The notes under the pieces are model-generated. The model ran no database searches and had not been told where the DNA came from. It was given only the letters and a program-made list of their open reading frames with translations. Below, one piece after another: positions 8,991 through 17,786 of a stretch of 64,000 nt of DNA. Source of the stretch: CAVSUR01 sp963846005. GTDB taxonomy: Bacteria; Actinomycetota; Actinomycetes; Streptosporangiales; Streptosporangiaceae. Numbering within the stretch: position 1 is the first letter of the stretch; each line of letters begins with the position of its first letter. The translations under genes and the position numbers were made by a program. Location: positions 540,544 to 604,543 of the forward strand of contig CAWJUH010000002.1 in NCBI GenBank assembly GCA_963846005.1. The letters run 5' to 3'.

Positions 8991-10731
8991 GCCGGCGGCC
9001 CGGCTGCGGGCGTCCCGGGCAGGCCGGCTCCGGCCGCACCGGGCTGCCACAGCGAGCTGAGCTCATCCCCGCTCAGGTGCTCTCGCTGCGCGGCGTTGCG
9101 CAGCACGATGTCCAGCCCCTCCTTGCGCATCCGCATGTCCAGGTACAGCAGCACGGTGACCCCCGCGCTGATCGGCCTGGTCACCGAGCTGGCGATAATG
9201 CTCCCGATCGCGCTGATGATCGCGGCCAGCACGCTGACGTTCCCGGCACCGCCCGCGGCGAACAGGCCGCCCGAGCCGCCGGCCAGGGCGGCGCCGATCA
9301 GGAACGGGATCTCGATCACGCCCGCGGCGACCGCGACGATGATGGCGGCCAGCAGTTCTATGCCGAACAGCCGCCAGAAGCTGCCCCGGGCCAGCCGGGC
9401 CGACCGTCGCAGGGCCGCGACCGGTCCCAGCTGTTCCAGCACGACGGCGGGGTTGGCCAGGCTGAGCACCACGTACAGCCAGATCGTCGCGGCCAGCACG
9501 GCGAGGAAGCCGAGGATGCCGACGATCACCGCGGCGACCGCGGCGTGCGCCACCGCCAGCGCGATGACCACCGCCGCCGGCAATCCCAGAGCACCACCAC
9601 GATCAGGGTGATCAGCAGCGAGACGGCGATCACCTGCGCCACCCGGCCGCGGCGCCAGGCCTCGCCGATGCTGACGCTGCGGCCGAGCACGCCCCGGCCG
9701 ATCACCGCGGTCAGCAACCCGGACAAGATGCCGCTGGTCAAGAAGGTCAGCACCAGCGACACCAGCACGGCCACGATCGAGCCGGTCACCGCACTGGCGG
9801 AGTAGCTGATCTGGCCGGTCGCGGGGTTGGTGCTGAAGTGCAGCGACGACCGGGTGGCCAGCGACACCGCAGTGGAGATGACGCCGGAGCAGGTCAGGAT
9901 GATCGCGGCCAGCCCGAGGGTGGCCCGCGGGTTGCGGCGGATCGAGGTAAAGGCCCCGTTGAGGATGTCGCCGAGAGCCAGCGGCCGCAGCGGGATGCCG
10001 CCCGGTGCCGGATCCGGCGGCCGCCAGCCGCCCGCCCCGTGACCCGGCTGCCCGTAGCCGGGCTGCCCGTAGCCGGGCTGCCCGTAGCCGGGCTGCCCGT
10101 AGCCGGGCTGCCCGTAGCCGGGTGGCGGTGCCCCGTAGCCGGGCGGCGGCGGCGGGCCGGACCCGGGCGGGCCATACCCGGGCTGGCCGTACCCGGGCGG
10201 CTGGCCGTATCCCGGCTGTCCGGGTCGCGGCGGCCCATATCCGGGTGGCGGCGGGCCGTACCCGGGCTGGCCGTACCCGGGCGGCTGGCCGTATCCCGGC
10301 TGTCCGGGTCCCGGCGGCCCGTATCCGGGTGGCGGCGGGCCGTACCCGGGCTGGCCGTATCCCGGCTGTCCGGGTCCCGGCGGCCCGTATCCGGGTGGCG
10401 GCGGGCCGTACCCGGGCTGGCCGTATCCCGGCTGTCCGGGTCCCGGCGGCCCGTATCCGGGTGGCGGCGGGCCGTACCCGGGCTGGCCGTATCCCGGCTG
10501 TCCGGGTCCCGGCGGCCCGTATCCACGTGGCGGCGGGCCGTACCGGGGCGGTTGTCCGGGTCCCGGCTGGCCGGACCCGGGCGGCGGCTGCCCCGGCCTG
10601 GACTGGCCGGACCCGGGAGACTGGTCGCCATATCCGGGCTGGGGCTGGCCGTGCCCGGGCTCGGGCTGGGGCTGGCCGTGCTCGCCCTCGTCCGGCTGGC
10701 CCGGCCCGCTTCCGGACGTGCTGTCGGTCAT
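8984..10731 (-). CDS. Membrane protein with Pro-Gly-Tyr repeat N-terminus (glycerophosphodiesterase membrane-domain-like), one frameshift
   Basis: About 582 residues once a one-base deletion near 9588 is restored. Residues 1 to about 235 are cytoplasm-like and almost pure Pro/Gly/Tyr/Gln, dominated by a 22-residue repeat containing GYGPPPPGYGPPGPGQ. After the linker WRPPDPAPGGIPLRPLALGDILNGAF comes a membrane domain with about six helices. It includes VTGSIVAVLVSLVLTFLTSGIL, LVVVLASLLIT-like segments and LVARGSFWRLFGIELLAA-type motifs, as in proteins annotated as glycerophosphoryl diester phosphodiesterase membrane domain. No catalytic phosphodiesterase domain is present, so enzymatic activity should not be assumed. 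It is the first gene of the minus-strand DUF4129-DUF4350-MoxR-DUF58 operon and diverges from mtnA (196 bp between). Confidence 0.8.
10046..10530 (-). repeat. In-frame Pro/Gly/Tyr-encoding tandem repeats
   Basis: Two kinds of repeat lie inside the N-terminus of the membrane protein. About five copies of a 15-bp unit (encoding GYGQP) lie at 10052-10125. Further out is a 66-bp unit whose phase marker GTATCC recurs at 10321, 10387, 10453 and 10519, exactly 66 bp apart, with longer 78-bp variants nearer 10200-10290. All units keep the reading frame, so this is coding low complexity, not a CRISPR array. Confidence 0.85.
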
Positions 10732-10927
10732 CGCTGGTGTCTCCTCGGCCGCGCGCCGGCGTCGTCAGGTCGGCTGGTCGCGATGCCGGATACTCGCACC
10801 CGCTTGCGGGCACAGCAATCCCTGGACCGGTGGGCCCATACTTGCACGGCCGGGCCGCCCGCGACGCCGCCGACGGCACGAGCCCGGCGATTGGCCAGCC
10901 AACGCCGCCGGTGTGCACACTGGCGAG

Positions 10928-12046
10928 GTGACCACACCTGCGCTGCGCTGGCTGGGGCCGCCGGCCGGCCCGGCCATCGAGCTGCTCGACCAGACCCGGC
11001 TGCCCACGGAGGAAGTCGTCGTGACCTGCGCCGACGTCCCGGCGCTGATCGAGGCGATCCGGCGGCTGGCGATCCGGGGCGCCCCGATGCTCGGCGTGGC
11101 CGGGGCGTTCGGCGTGGCCCTGGCCGCCGCGCGCGGCGACGATGTCGCCCGGGCCGCCGCGGACCTGGCCGCGGCCCGGCCCACCGCGGTCAACCTGGCC
11201 TGGGGCGTCCAGCGCGGGTATCGCGCCTGGCAGCAGGCGGCTGCCGGGCCGCAGGACCCCGCCGGGTCGCGGCCGGTGCAGGCTCCCCCCGCTCAGCAGG
11301 GCGCGGATGCGGCGCTGGCGCAGGCGCACGAGATCGCGGCCGATGACGCCCGGGCCAGCGCGGCCATGGCCGCGGCCGGCCTCGCGCTGGTGCCCGCGCA
11401 GGCCAGGATCCTGACCCACTGCAACACCGGGGCGCTGGTGTCGGCCGGGGAAGGAACCGCGTTCGCGGTCATCCTGGCCGCGCACCGGGCCGGACGGCTG
11501 GCCCGGCTGTGGGTCGATGAGACCCGGCCGCTGCTGCAGGGCGCCCGGCTGACCGCCTGGGAAGCGCGGCGGGCCGGGCTGCCGCACGCGGTGCTGGCCG
11601 ACGGCGCGGCCGGGTCGCTGATGGCCGCCGGCCAGGTCGACCTGGTCATCATCGGCGCGGACCGGATCGCGGCCGACGGCAGCGTGGCCAACAAGGTCGG
11701 CAGTTACAGTCTGGCCGTGCTGGCCCGCCACCACGACGTGCCGTTCGTGGTCGCCGCTCCCGTGTCCACCATCGACCTGGCCACCCCGGACGGCGCCGCG
11801 ATCACGGTCGAGCAGCGCCCGGCCGGCGAGGTCACCAGCCTGGCCGGACGGCCCGTCGCGCCGGCCGGATCGCCCGCCTACAACCCGGCGTTCGACGTCA
11901 CCCCGCCGGAGCTGATCACCGCGCTGGTGACCGAGCGGGGCGTGACCCGGCCGGTCAGTGCGGCGGCCCTGCGGGCGCTGGCGGGCGGCCGGGACGGGGC
12001 TGAAGGTCCCCTGAAGGCCGTTCACATGGAACTATGGGGGTCATGA
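10928..12046 (+). CDS. mtnA: S-methyl-5-thioribose-1-phosphate isomerase
   Basis: A 372-residue aldose-ketose isomerase of the methionine salvage pathway, converting 5-methylthioribose-1-phosphate to 5-methylthioribulose-1-phosphate. Family motifs are all visible: RLAIRGAPMLGVAGAFGVA, ILTHCNTGAL (the catalytic Cys region), VDETRPLLQGARLTAWE, and IIGADRIAADGSVANKVGSY with the catalytic Asp. It belongs to the eIF2B-alpha/MtnA family. GTG 10928 gives the usual N-terminus ahead of LRWLGPPAGPAIELLDQT. The 3' end overlaps mtrA by 13 bases, so mtnA probably reads into the mtrAB-lpqB operon. The start could be earlier, but no conserved residues lie upstream. Confidence 0.92.
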   Translation: MTTPALRWLGPPAGPAIELLDQTRLPTEEVVVTCADVPALIEAIRRLAIRGAPMLGVAGAFGVALAAARGDDVARAAADLAAARPTAVNLAWGVQRGYRAWQQAAAGPQDPAGSRPVQAPPAQQGADAALAQAHEIAADDARASAAMAAAGLALVPAQARILTHCNTGALVSAGEGTAFAVILAAHRAGRLARLWVDETRPLLQGARLTAWEARRAGLPHAVLADGAAGSLMAAGQVDLVIIGADRIAADGSVANKVGSYSLAVLARHHDVPFVVAAPVSTIDLATPDGAAITVEQRPAGEVTSLAGRPVAPAGSPAYNPAFDVTPPELITALVTERGVTRPVSAAALRALAGGRDGAEGPLKAVHMELWGS

Positions 12047-12720
12047 AAGGTCGCGTACTGGTCGTCGACGACGACGCCGCGCTGGCGGAGATGCTCGGAA
12101 TCGTGCTGCGCGGCGAGGGTTTCGAGCCGACGTTCGTGTACGACGGGGAGAAGGCCCTGGAGGCATTCCGCGACACCAGGCCGGATCTGGTGCTGCTGGA
12201 CCTGATGCTGCCGGGCATGGACGGCATCGACGTCTGCCGCCAGATCCGCGCCGAGTCCGGCGTGCCCATCGTCATGCTCACCGCCAAGAGCGACACGGTG
12301 GACGTGGTGCTCGGGCTGGAGTCGGGTGCCGACGACTACATCGTCAAGCCGTTCCAGTCCAAGGTCCTGATCGCCCGGGTCCGGGCCCGGCTGCGGCGCA
12401 CCGACGACCCGGCCCCGGAGATGCTGTCGATCGGCGAGGTCAGCATCGACGTGGCCGGGCACTCGGTCAAGCGGGGCGGCGAGCCGCTGAACCTGACCCC
12501 GCTGGAGTTCGACCTGCTGGTGGCCCTGGCCCGCAAGCCGCGCCAGGTCTTCACCCGGGAGCTGCTGCTCGAGCAGGTCTGGGGCTACCGGCACGCGGCC
12601 GACACCAGGCTGGTCAACGTGCACGTGCAGCGGCTGCGCGCCAAGATCGAGAAGGACCCGGAGCGGCCGGAGATCGTGGTGACCGTGCGCGGCGTCGGCT
12701 ACAAGGCCGGCCCGGCCTGA
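12034..12720 (+). CDS. mtrA: Two-component response regulator MtrA
   Basis: A 228-residue OmpR-family regulator. The receiver domain has the acidic pair in VVDDDAALAEML, the phospho-acceptor Asp56 in LVLLDLMLPGMDG, and the switch Lys in DDYIVKPF. The C-terminal winged helix carries LTPLEFDLLVALARKPRQVF, QVWGYRHAADTRLVNVHVQR and VRGVGYKAGPA, nearly identical to mycobacterial MtrA. Together with MtrB it controls cell-wall, division and replication-linked genes. It overlaps mtnA at its 5' end. ATG 12034 or ATG 12043 are both possible starts; neither has a strong Shine-Dalgarno, and the longer form matches the MDTM-type start of mycobacterial proteins. Confidence 0.96.
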   Translation: MGVMKGRVLVVDDDAALAEMLGIVLRGEGFEPTFVYDGEKALEAFRDTRPDLVLLDLMLPGMDGIDVCRQIRAESGVPIVMLTAKSDTVDVVLGLESGADDYIVKPFQSKVLIARVRARLRRTDDPAPEMLSIGEVSIDVAGHSVKRGGEPLNLTPLEFDLLVALARKPRQVFTRELLLEQVWGYRHAADTRLVNVHVQRLRAKIEKDPERPEIVVTVRGVGYKAGPA

Positions 12721-12781
12721 CCGGGGCGGCCCCGGCCGGGCCGCGGCGGCGCGAACCACCGAGTCTGTCCCGCGGAGGAGC

Positions 12782-14740
12782 ATGAAGGAGGCGGCGGCCA
12801 GCAGGAGCCTGCCGGACTGGCGGGCCATACCCGGCCGGCTGCTGCGCCGGGCAGAGGCCGGCGCAGCAGTGCTGCGCGCCCGGGTGCGGGTCCGCTGGCG
12901 CCGCTCCCTGCAGCTGCGGGTGGTCACCACCACGCTGGTCGTGTCGGCCGTGGTCGTCGCCGTGCTCGGCTTCTTCCTCATGCAGCAGCGGGCCGCCTCG
13001 CTGATCGCCGGGAAGAAATACCTGTCGGACAACCAGGCCAGCGAGGGCCTGGAGATCGTCCAGCACAACCCGGGCATCTTCGCCAGCCTGACCTTCAACA
13101 CGCCGGTCTTCATGCAGAACCTCGTGGGGCAGCTGGAGGCCAGGGGAGGCGCCAGCGGCGACTACGGGGTCGCCGTGCTGCTGCCGCCCGGCAAGCAGGG
13201 GCCGCCGGTGTTCAGCGCCGGATCGTCGGCCGGTTTCACCGCCACCCGCCTGCCGCAGAAACTGGTGCGCGAGGTCGGGCGAGCCGCCGGCAACAGCAAC
13301 CCGGCCCTGCATTACGTGCCGGCCGCGCTGCGCTACGGCACCGACGGGCCCGGGCAGGTGACGCCCGGACTGCTGTTCGGCGTCCCGTTCGGCAACCATT
13401 ACCAGCTGTACTACTTCTTCCCGCTCACCCAGGAACAGCGCCAGCTGGCCTCCGACGAGCGCACCCTGGCGCTGGTCGGGCTGGCGCTAGTGTTCCTGCT
13501 GGCCGCCATCGCCTCGCTGGTGACCCGGTGGGTGGTCGTGCCGGTACAGCAGGCGGCCCGAGCCAGTCAGCGGCTGGCCACCGGGCACCTGGGCGACCGG
13601 CTGCCGGTGCGCGGCACTGACGAGCTGGCCGCGCTGGCCACCTCGTTCAACGCCATGGCGGAAAGCCTGCAGGAGAAGATGGGTGAGCTGGAGGGGCTGT
13701 CCCAGGTGCAGCGGCAGTTCGTCTCCGACGTCTCGCACGAGCTGCGCACCCCGATGACCACGATCCGGATGGCCGCCGAGGTGCTCATCGACGCCCGCCA
13801 CCAGCTCCCGGCCGAGGCCAGCCGGTCGGCCGAGCTGCTGCAGAGCCAGCTGGAGCGGTTCGAGTCGCTGCTCATCGACCTGCTGGAGATCAGCAGGTAC
13901 GACGCCCGCGCCGCGACTCTCGACGCCGAGCCCGTCGACCTGTGCGACCTGGTCCGGCACTGCGCTGACGGGGCGCAGCAGCTCGCCGAGCGCCGCGGCA
14001 CCAATATCGAGTTCCGGCTGCCGCCCGAGCCGGTGATGGCCGAGATCGACCGCAGGCGGGTCGCCCGCATCCTGCGCAACCTGCTGGTCAATGCGGTCGA
14101 GCATGGCGAGGACAAGGACACCGTGGTGACCGTGGCCGGCGACTCCGCGGCCGTGGCGGTGGCGGTCCGCGACTTCGGCATCGGGCTGGCGCCCGGGACC
14201 GAGCGGCTGGTGTTCGACCGGTTCTGGCGCGCCGACCCGGCCCGGGCCAGGACCACCGGCGGCACCGGGCTCGGCCTCGCGATCGCGCTGGCCGACGCCC
14301 AGCTGCACGGCGGCTGGCTGGAGGCCTGGGGCACGCTCGGCCGCGGCTCGGTGTTCCGGCTCACCCTGCCGCGGACGGCCGGCCAGCCGCTGGCCGGGTC
14401 GCCGCTGCCGCTGCACCCCGACGACGCCGACCTCGGCACGGTCTCCGGCGCGCTGGCCGCTATCGCCGGATCAGCCGGCTCCGACGTGCTCGCGGGTCCC
14501 GGGCCGCCCGCGGATGCTGCGCCCAGCGGGCTCGCGGACGCCATGTCCGGCCGTCCTGCGGACTCAGCCCCTGGCCGTCCTGCGGACTCAGCCCCCGGCC
14601 GTCCTGCGGACTCAGCCCCCGGCCGTCCTGCGGACTCAGCCCCCGGCCGTCCTGCGGACTCCGCCGCTGGCCATCTTCCGGACGGGGACGGCGCCCGCGC
14701 GATACCGGCCGCCGGGGACGAGGTCAGGACCCGTGGCTAG
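12782..14740 (+). CDS. mtrB: Two-component sensor histidine kinase MtrB
   Basis: A 652-residue membrane kinase, partner of MtrA. Order: basic N-terminus; first helix (LRVVTTTLVVSAVVVAVLGF, about 41-60); extracytoplasmic sensor of about 170 residues; second helix (LALVGLALVFLLAAIASLV); HAMP (VVPVQQAARASQRLATGHLG); HisKA with phospho-acceptor His319 in SDVSHELRTPM; HATPase with NLLVNAVEHGED, DFGIGLAP and GGTGLGLAI. After about residue 540 there is a long disordered tail with five perfect 8-residue repeats (GRPADSAP), an unusual extension for MtrB. ATG 12782 lies only three bases after the GGAGG core, a tight spacing. The stop overlaps the lpqB start (GTGGCTAG). Confidence 0.95.
   Translation: MKEAAASRSLPDWRAIPGRLLRRAEAGAAVLRARVRVRWRRSLQLRVVTTTLVVSAVVVAVLGFFLMQQRAASLIAGKKYLSDNQASEGLEIVQHNPGIFASLTFNTPVFMQNLVGQLEARGGASGDYGVAVLLPPGKQGPPVFSAGSSAGFTATRLPQKLVREVGRAAGNSNPALHYVPAALRYGTDGPGQVTPGLLFGVPFGNHYQLYYFFPLTQEQRQLASDERTLALVGLALVFLLAAIASLVTRWVVVPVQQAARASQRLATGHLGDRLPVRGTDELAALATSFNAMAESLQEKMGELEGLSQVQRQFVSDVSHELRTPMTTIRMAAEVLIDARHQLPAEASRSAELLQSQLERFESLLIDLLEISRYDARAATLDAEPVDLCDLVRHCADGAQQLAERRGTNIEFRLPPEPVMAEIDRRRVARILRNLLVNAVEHGEDKDTVVTVAGDSAAVAVAVRDFGIGLAPGTERLVFDRFWRADPARARTTGGTGLGLAIALADAQLHGGWLEAWGTLGRGSVFRLTLPRTAGQPLAGSPLPLHPDDADLGTVSGALAAIAGSAGSDVLAGPGPPADAAPSGLADAMSGRPADSAPGRPADSAPGRPADSAPGRPADSAPGRPADSAAGHLPDGDGARAIPAAGDEVRTRG
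14549..14668 (+). repeat. 24-bp tandem repeat in the mtrB tail (five copies)
   Basis: Five head-to-tail 24-bp units begin at 14549, 14573, 14597, 14621 and 14645, each starting GGCCGTCCTGCGGACTC. They encode repeated GRPADSAP in the MtrB C-terminal tail. The first four units are nearly identical at DNA level, the fifth differs at a few bases, and a decayed sixth follows at 14669. DNA-level identity suggests recent expansion by slippage or unequal exchange. Confidence 0.9.
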
Positions 14741-16580
14741 CCGGGCGGCCCGCCGCGGCGGGCGCCGGCCGGGCGCCCTGCTGGCCGCGGCGGTGCTCGC
14801 GGCCCTGGCCGTGCTGGCCGCGGGATGCGCCACCGTGCCCAGCAGCGGCCGCGTCCAGCAGGCCCAGAACAACGCCGCGCAGAACGAGGCCTACCCGCAG
14901 AGCATCCCGGTCGCCCCCCAGCCCGGCTGGCTGCCCAAGGAGATCGTCCAGGGGTTCCTGCAGGCCAGCGCCAGCGGTTTCGTCAACGACCACGCGGCGG
15001 CCCGCCAGTACCTGACGTCCGGGCTGCGGCCGGTCTGGAAGCCGACCTGGGCCGTGACGGTGGTGTCCGGCGACCTGAGCGAGATCTACACCCGCCGCCC
15101 GCAGCACAACCCGGACGGCACCCTGGGCGCGCAGGTCCAGGTCACCGGCCAGCACCTGGCCACGCTGACCGCCACCGGCCAGTACCAGGTCTCCTCCGCG
15201 ACGACGAGCTACAGCTTCAATCTGGTGCTGAACAACAGCAGCCACATCTGGCAGATCTCCGGCCTGCCCTCGTGCAGCAAGAAGCTGCACGCCAGGCACT
15301 GGTCGTGTCACCTGCTGCTGCTCACCAAGCCCGACTTCGTCAACGTCTATCAGGCGCACGACCTGTACTTCGCCCGGCCCGCCAGCCAGGTGCTGGTGCC
15401 GGACCCGGTCTTCCTGCCGCAGACGGGAACTCCGCAGCAACTGGCCCGGGTGCTGGTCAAGGCCCTGCTCGCGGCGCCGCGCGGGCTGCTGACCGGGGCT
15501 GCGGTCACCAAGTTCCCGCCGGGCGCCACGCTGCTGACCAGGCACGCGGTCGCCATCAACGGCTCGGTGCTGACCGTGAACCTCGGCGGCGCCGCGGCGC
15601 GGGCCAGCCGTTCGACCCTGGACGCGATGGCCGCCCAGCTGGTCTACACGCTGGCCGTGCCGTCGGGATCGGCGCCCCCCATCGCGCAATCGGTCGTCCT
15701 GAAGATCAACGGCAAGACGCAGCAGCACCTGTATCCCCAGCCGTACCAGTCGGCCGGTTACCTCAAGTGGCTGACGGACTGGCAGCCCCCGCCGCCGGTG
15801 AAGCTGCTGTACTTCCTGCGCGGCAGCCGGGCCTACGTGCAGTCCTCCGGTGCGCCGCGGCCGGTGCCCGGCCCGGCCGGGGCCGGGCAGTACCCGCTCA
15901 GCGCCCTGGCGGCCACCCCGCGGGCCACGGCGCTGGCCGGGATCGGCACGGTCCGCACCCGCCGCGGCAAGGCCCAGTGCGCGGTCTGGACGGGCCTGGG
16001 GGCCCCAGGCGGCCGGGTGGCCACCCGGCACCTGCCCGCTCCGTGCACGTCGGTGGGCTACAGCACGGACGGCGAGCTGTGGGTGGTGGCCAGCGGCGGG
16101 CTGTACCTGCTGCCGGCCGGGACCGCCGCGCCGGTGCCGGTGGCCATCGACGGCCTGGGCACCACGCAGTCGATCACCGCGCTGCGGGTGGCCCCGGACG
16201 GGGTGCGGGTGGCGATGATCGTGCGCAACGGCAACGGCACGACCCAGGTGGACGTCGGCTCGATCGAGCACGCCCCGACCGGCCCGTCCATCGCGCAGAC
16301 CGTCACGGTCGCCGACAATGTCCCCGATCCCTGGCAGCTGTCGTGGTACGGCAGCGACGACATCCTGGTGCTGTCCCGCTCCGGCTCGCGGCTGTGGGAG
16401 GCCCCGGTCAACGGCGGCGAGGCCAGCCAGATCAACCCCGAGCAGAACATGACCTGGCTGACTAGCAACGGCCGGTCGCTGGCCGTGGCGTCCGGCGGGG
16501 ACGTACTGACCTCGGGCGGCCCGAACAGCGAGTGGAGGCCGGCGGGCCCCGGCAGCCAGCCCGCGGTCCCCGGCGGCTGA
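14733..16580 (+). CDS. lpqB: Lipoprotein LpqB (MtrAB accessory)
   Basis: A 615-residue lipoprotein. GTG 14733 overlaps the mtrB stop, and the preprotein starts with a basic region, a hydrophobic stretch (LLAAAVLAALAVLAAGC) and the lipobox Cys at residue 32. It is followed by ATVPSSGRVQQ, the typical LpqB N-terminus. The middle is a GerMN-like domain (LVKALLAAPRGLLTGAAVTKFPPG through LTVNLGG). The C-terminal half is a beta-propeller-like region with ALRVAPDGVRVAMIV and SWYGSDDILVLS. LpqB sits outside the membrane, interacts with the MtrB sensor and modulates MtrA phosphorylation. The mtrA-mtrB-lpqB order is conserved in actinobacteria. Confidence 0.95.
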   Translation: MASRAARRGGRRPGALLAAAVLAALAVLAAGCATVPSSGRVQQAQNNAAQNEAYPQSIPVAPQPGWLPKEIVQGFLQASASGFVNDHAAARQYLTSGLRPVWKPTWAVTVVSGDLSEIYTRRPQHNPDGTLGAQVQVTGQHLATLTATGQYQVSSATTSYSFNLVLNNSSHIWQISGLPSCSKKLHARHWSCHLLLLTKPDFVNVYQAHDLYFARPASQVLVPDPVFLPQTGTPQQLARVLVKALLAAPRGLLTGAAVTKFPPGATLLTRHAVAINGSVLTVNLGGAAARASRSTLDAMAAQLVYTLAVPSGSAPPIAQSVVLKINGKTQQHLYPQPYQSAGYLKWLTDWQPPPPVKLLYFLRGSRAYVQSSGAPRPVPGPAGAGQYPLSALAATPRATALAGIGTVRTRRGKAQCAVWTGLGAPGGRVATRHLPAPCTSVGYSTDGELWVVASGGLYLLPAGTAAPVPVAIDGLGTTQSITALRVAPDGVRVAMIVRNGNGTTQVDVGSIEHAPTGPSIAQTVTVADNVPDPWQLSWYGSDDILVLSRSGSRLWEAPVNGGEASQINPEQNMTWLTSNGRSLAVASGGDVLTSGGPNSEWRPAGPGSQPAVPGG

Positions 16581-16939
16581 TCGTTTCCCGGTGACTGCGG
16601 CCTGACATGCGGGGGTGATGGGACTAGCGTCAGGGGTATGGCACCCGTCCGGGTCCGTGGTTGCGCCGGGCAGGCCGTCCCGCTCGCGGGATGCCCGGCC
16701 CGGCAAGCCGATGCCAGCCGCAGGCGAAACGGCCCACGTAAGGCGACGTCATGTCGACCGATCACGGTGCGGCTTAGAAGTAAGACCTGCCTCGCCCGGG
16801 GGATCAGGCGTTCCCCGGCCCGGGAGAAGGGCAGTAGTGGCACAACCAGAGCCGCGAACCTCTCAGCAGGCGGATGTGGGGACGAAGACCAGGTCGGCCG
16901 GACGGGTGCCGCCAGGACCGGAGCGAAGGGGGTTCCGCC
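16581..16939 (+). other. Intergenic region between lpqB and hpf, no supported gene
   Basis: A 359-bp gap. In many actinobacteria a comF-like phosphoribosyltransferase gene lies between lpqB and hpf; no frame here shows its conserved motifs, so it is absent. The region probably holds the hpf promoter and leader. A G/C-rich hairpin-capable sequence lies near 16797-16820, and the hpf Shine-Dalgarno AAGGGGG is at 16926-16932. No clear -35/-10 pair could be assigned. Confidence 0.5.
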
Positions 16940-17655
16940 GTGGACATCATCTTCAAGGGCCGGCAGACGGACGTGCAGGAGCGCTTCCGCAAGCATGCCA
17001 TCGGCAAGCTCGCCAAGATCGAGAAGCTAGACGCCAAGGTGATCAGGATCGACGTCGAGATCTGCGCCGAGCGCAACCCGCGCCAGTCCGGGCGCAAGGA
17101 ACGGGTTGAGCTGACCATCACCTCGCGCGGGCCGGCGATCCGGGCCGAGGCCGCCGCCGAGGACCGGTTCGCCGCGCTCGACCTCGCCTTCGCCAAGCTG
17201 GAGGGGCGGCTGCGCCGCGCCAGTGACCGGCGCAAGACCCGCAATAGCGGGCACGCGCCGGCCAAGCTCGCCCCCGCCGCGGCCGGCGGCCAGGCCCCGT
17301 CCGCCAACGGGCAGGCCCCCGGCACGGACGCCGCCGCAGAGCCGCAGCCGCCGGCCGACGAAGTGCCGATCAAGATGCAGGGCGAGGGCCCGCTGGTCGT
17401 GCGGGAGAAGTTCCACGCCGCCCGGCCGATGTCCATCGACGACGCGCTGCTGGAGATGGAACTGGTGGGACACGATTTCTTCCTGTTCCGCGACGCGGCC
17501 AGCGGGGTGCCCAGCGTGGTGTACCAGCGCCGGGGATACCAGTACGGTGTGATCCGCCTGGTCGAAAGCCAGGCGGCGCGGCCGGCTCCGGGCCGCCCGG
17601 CGACGTCGCGGGGGCTGCCGCGGCGGCCGCGCCCCGGCGGGCCGCCGGAGGCTGA
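16940..17655 (+). CDS. hpf: Ribosome hibernation promoting factor, long form (3' end uncertain)
   Basis: GTG 16940 is preceded by AAGGGGG with a seven-base spacer. The N-terminal domain (about 1-100) is the ribosome-binding S30AE/YfiA fold: IIFKGRQTDVQERFRKHAIG, KVIRIDVEICAERNPRQS and AAAEDRFAALDLAFAKLEG. A variable linker follows. The C-terminal dimerisation domain then carries VREKFHAARPMSIDDALLEM, GHDFFLFRDAASG and VVYQRRGYQYGVIRLVE. Long HPF dimerises 70S ribosomes into inactive 100S particles in stationary phase. The frame has no stop after the domain; the nearest plausible stop is TGA 17653-17655, one frame away. One missing base between about 17575 and 17600 would give 238 residues. 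The end is therefore provisional. Confidence 0.82.
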
Positions 17656-17786
17656 CCGGCTCTGGTTTCCCCGGGTGCAGCCCGGGGGAGCTGGTACGGG
17701 GCCTGGCCGCCAGCAACGGCCGGGCCCGTCTCATGCGGCCCGGCGCGCGCCGGGCACGCTGACCCAGGCCACCAGGAGGTGCGGTG

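Noticed and set aside
10046..10530. CRISPR-like periodic repeats
   Set aside because: Units are 66 bp and 15 bp without unique spacers, remain in frame and encode a Pro/Gly/Tyr tract.
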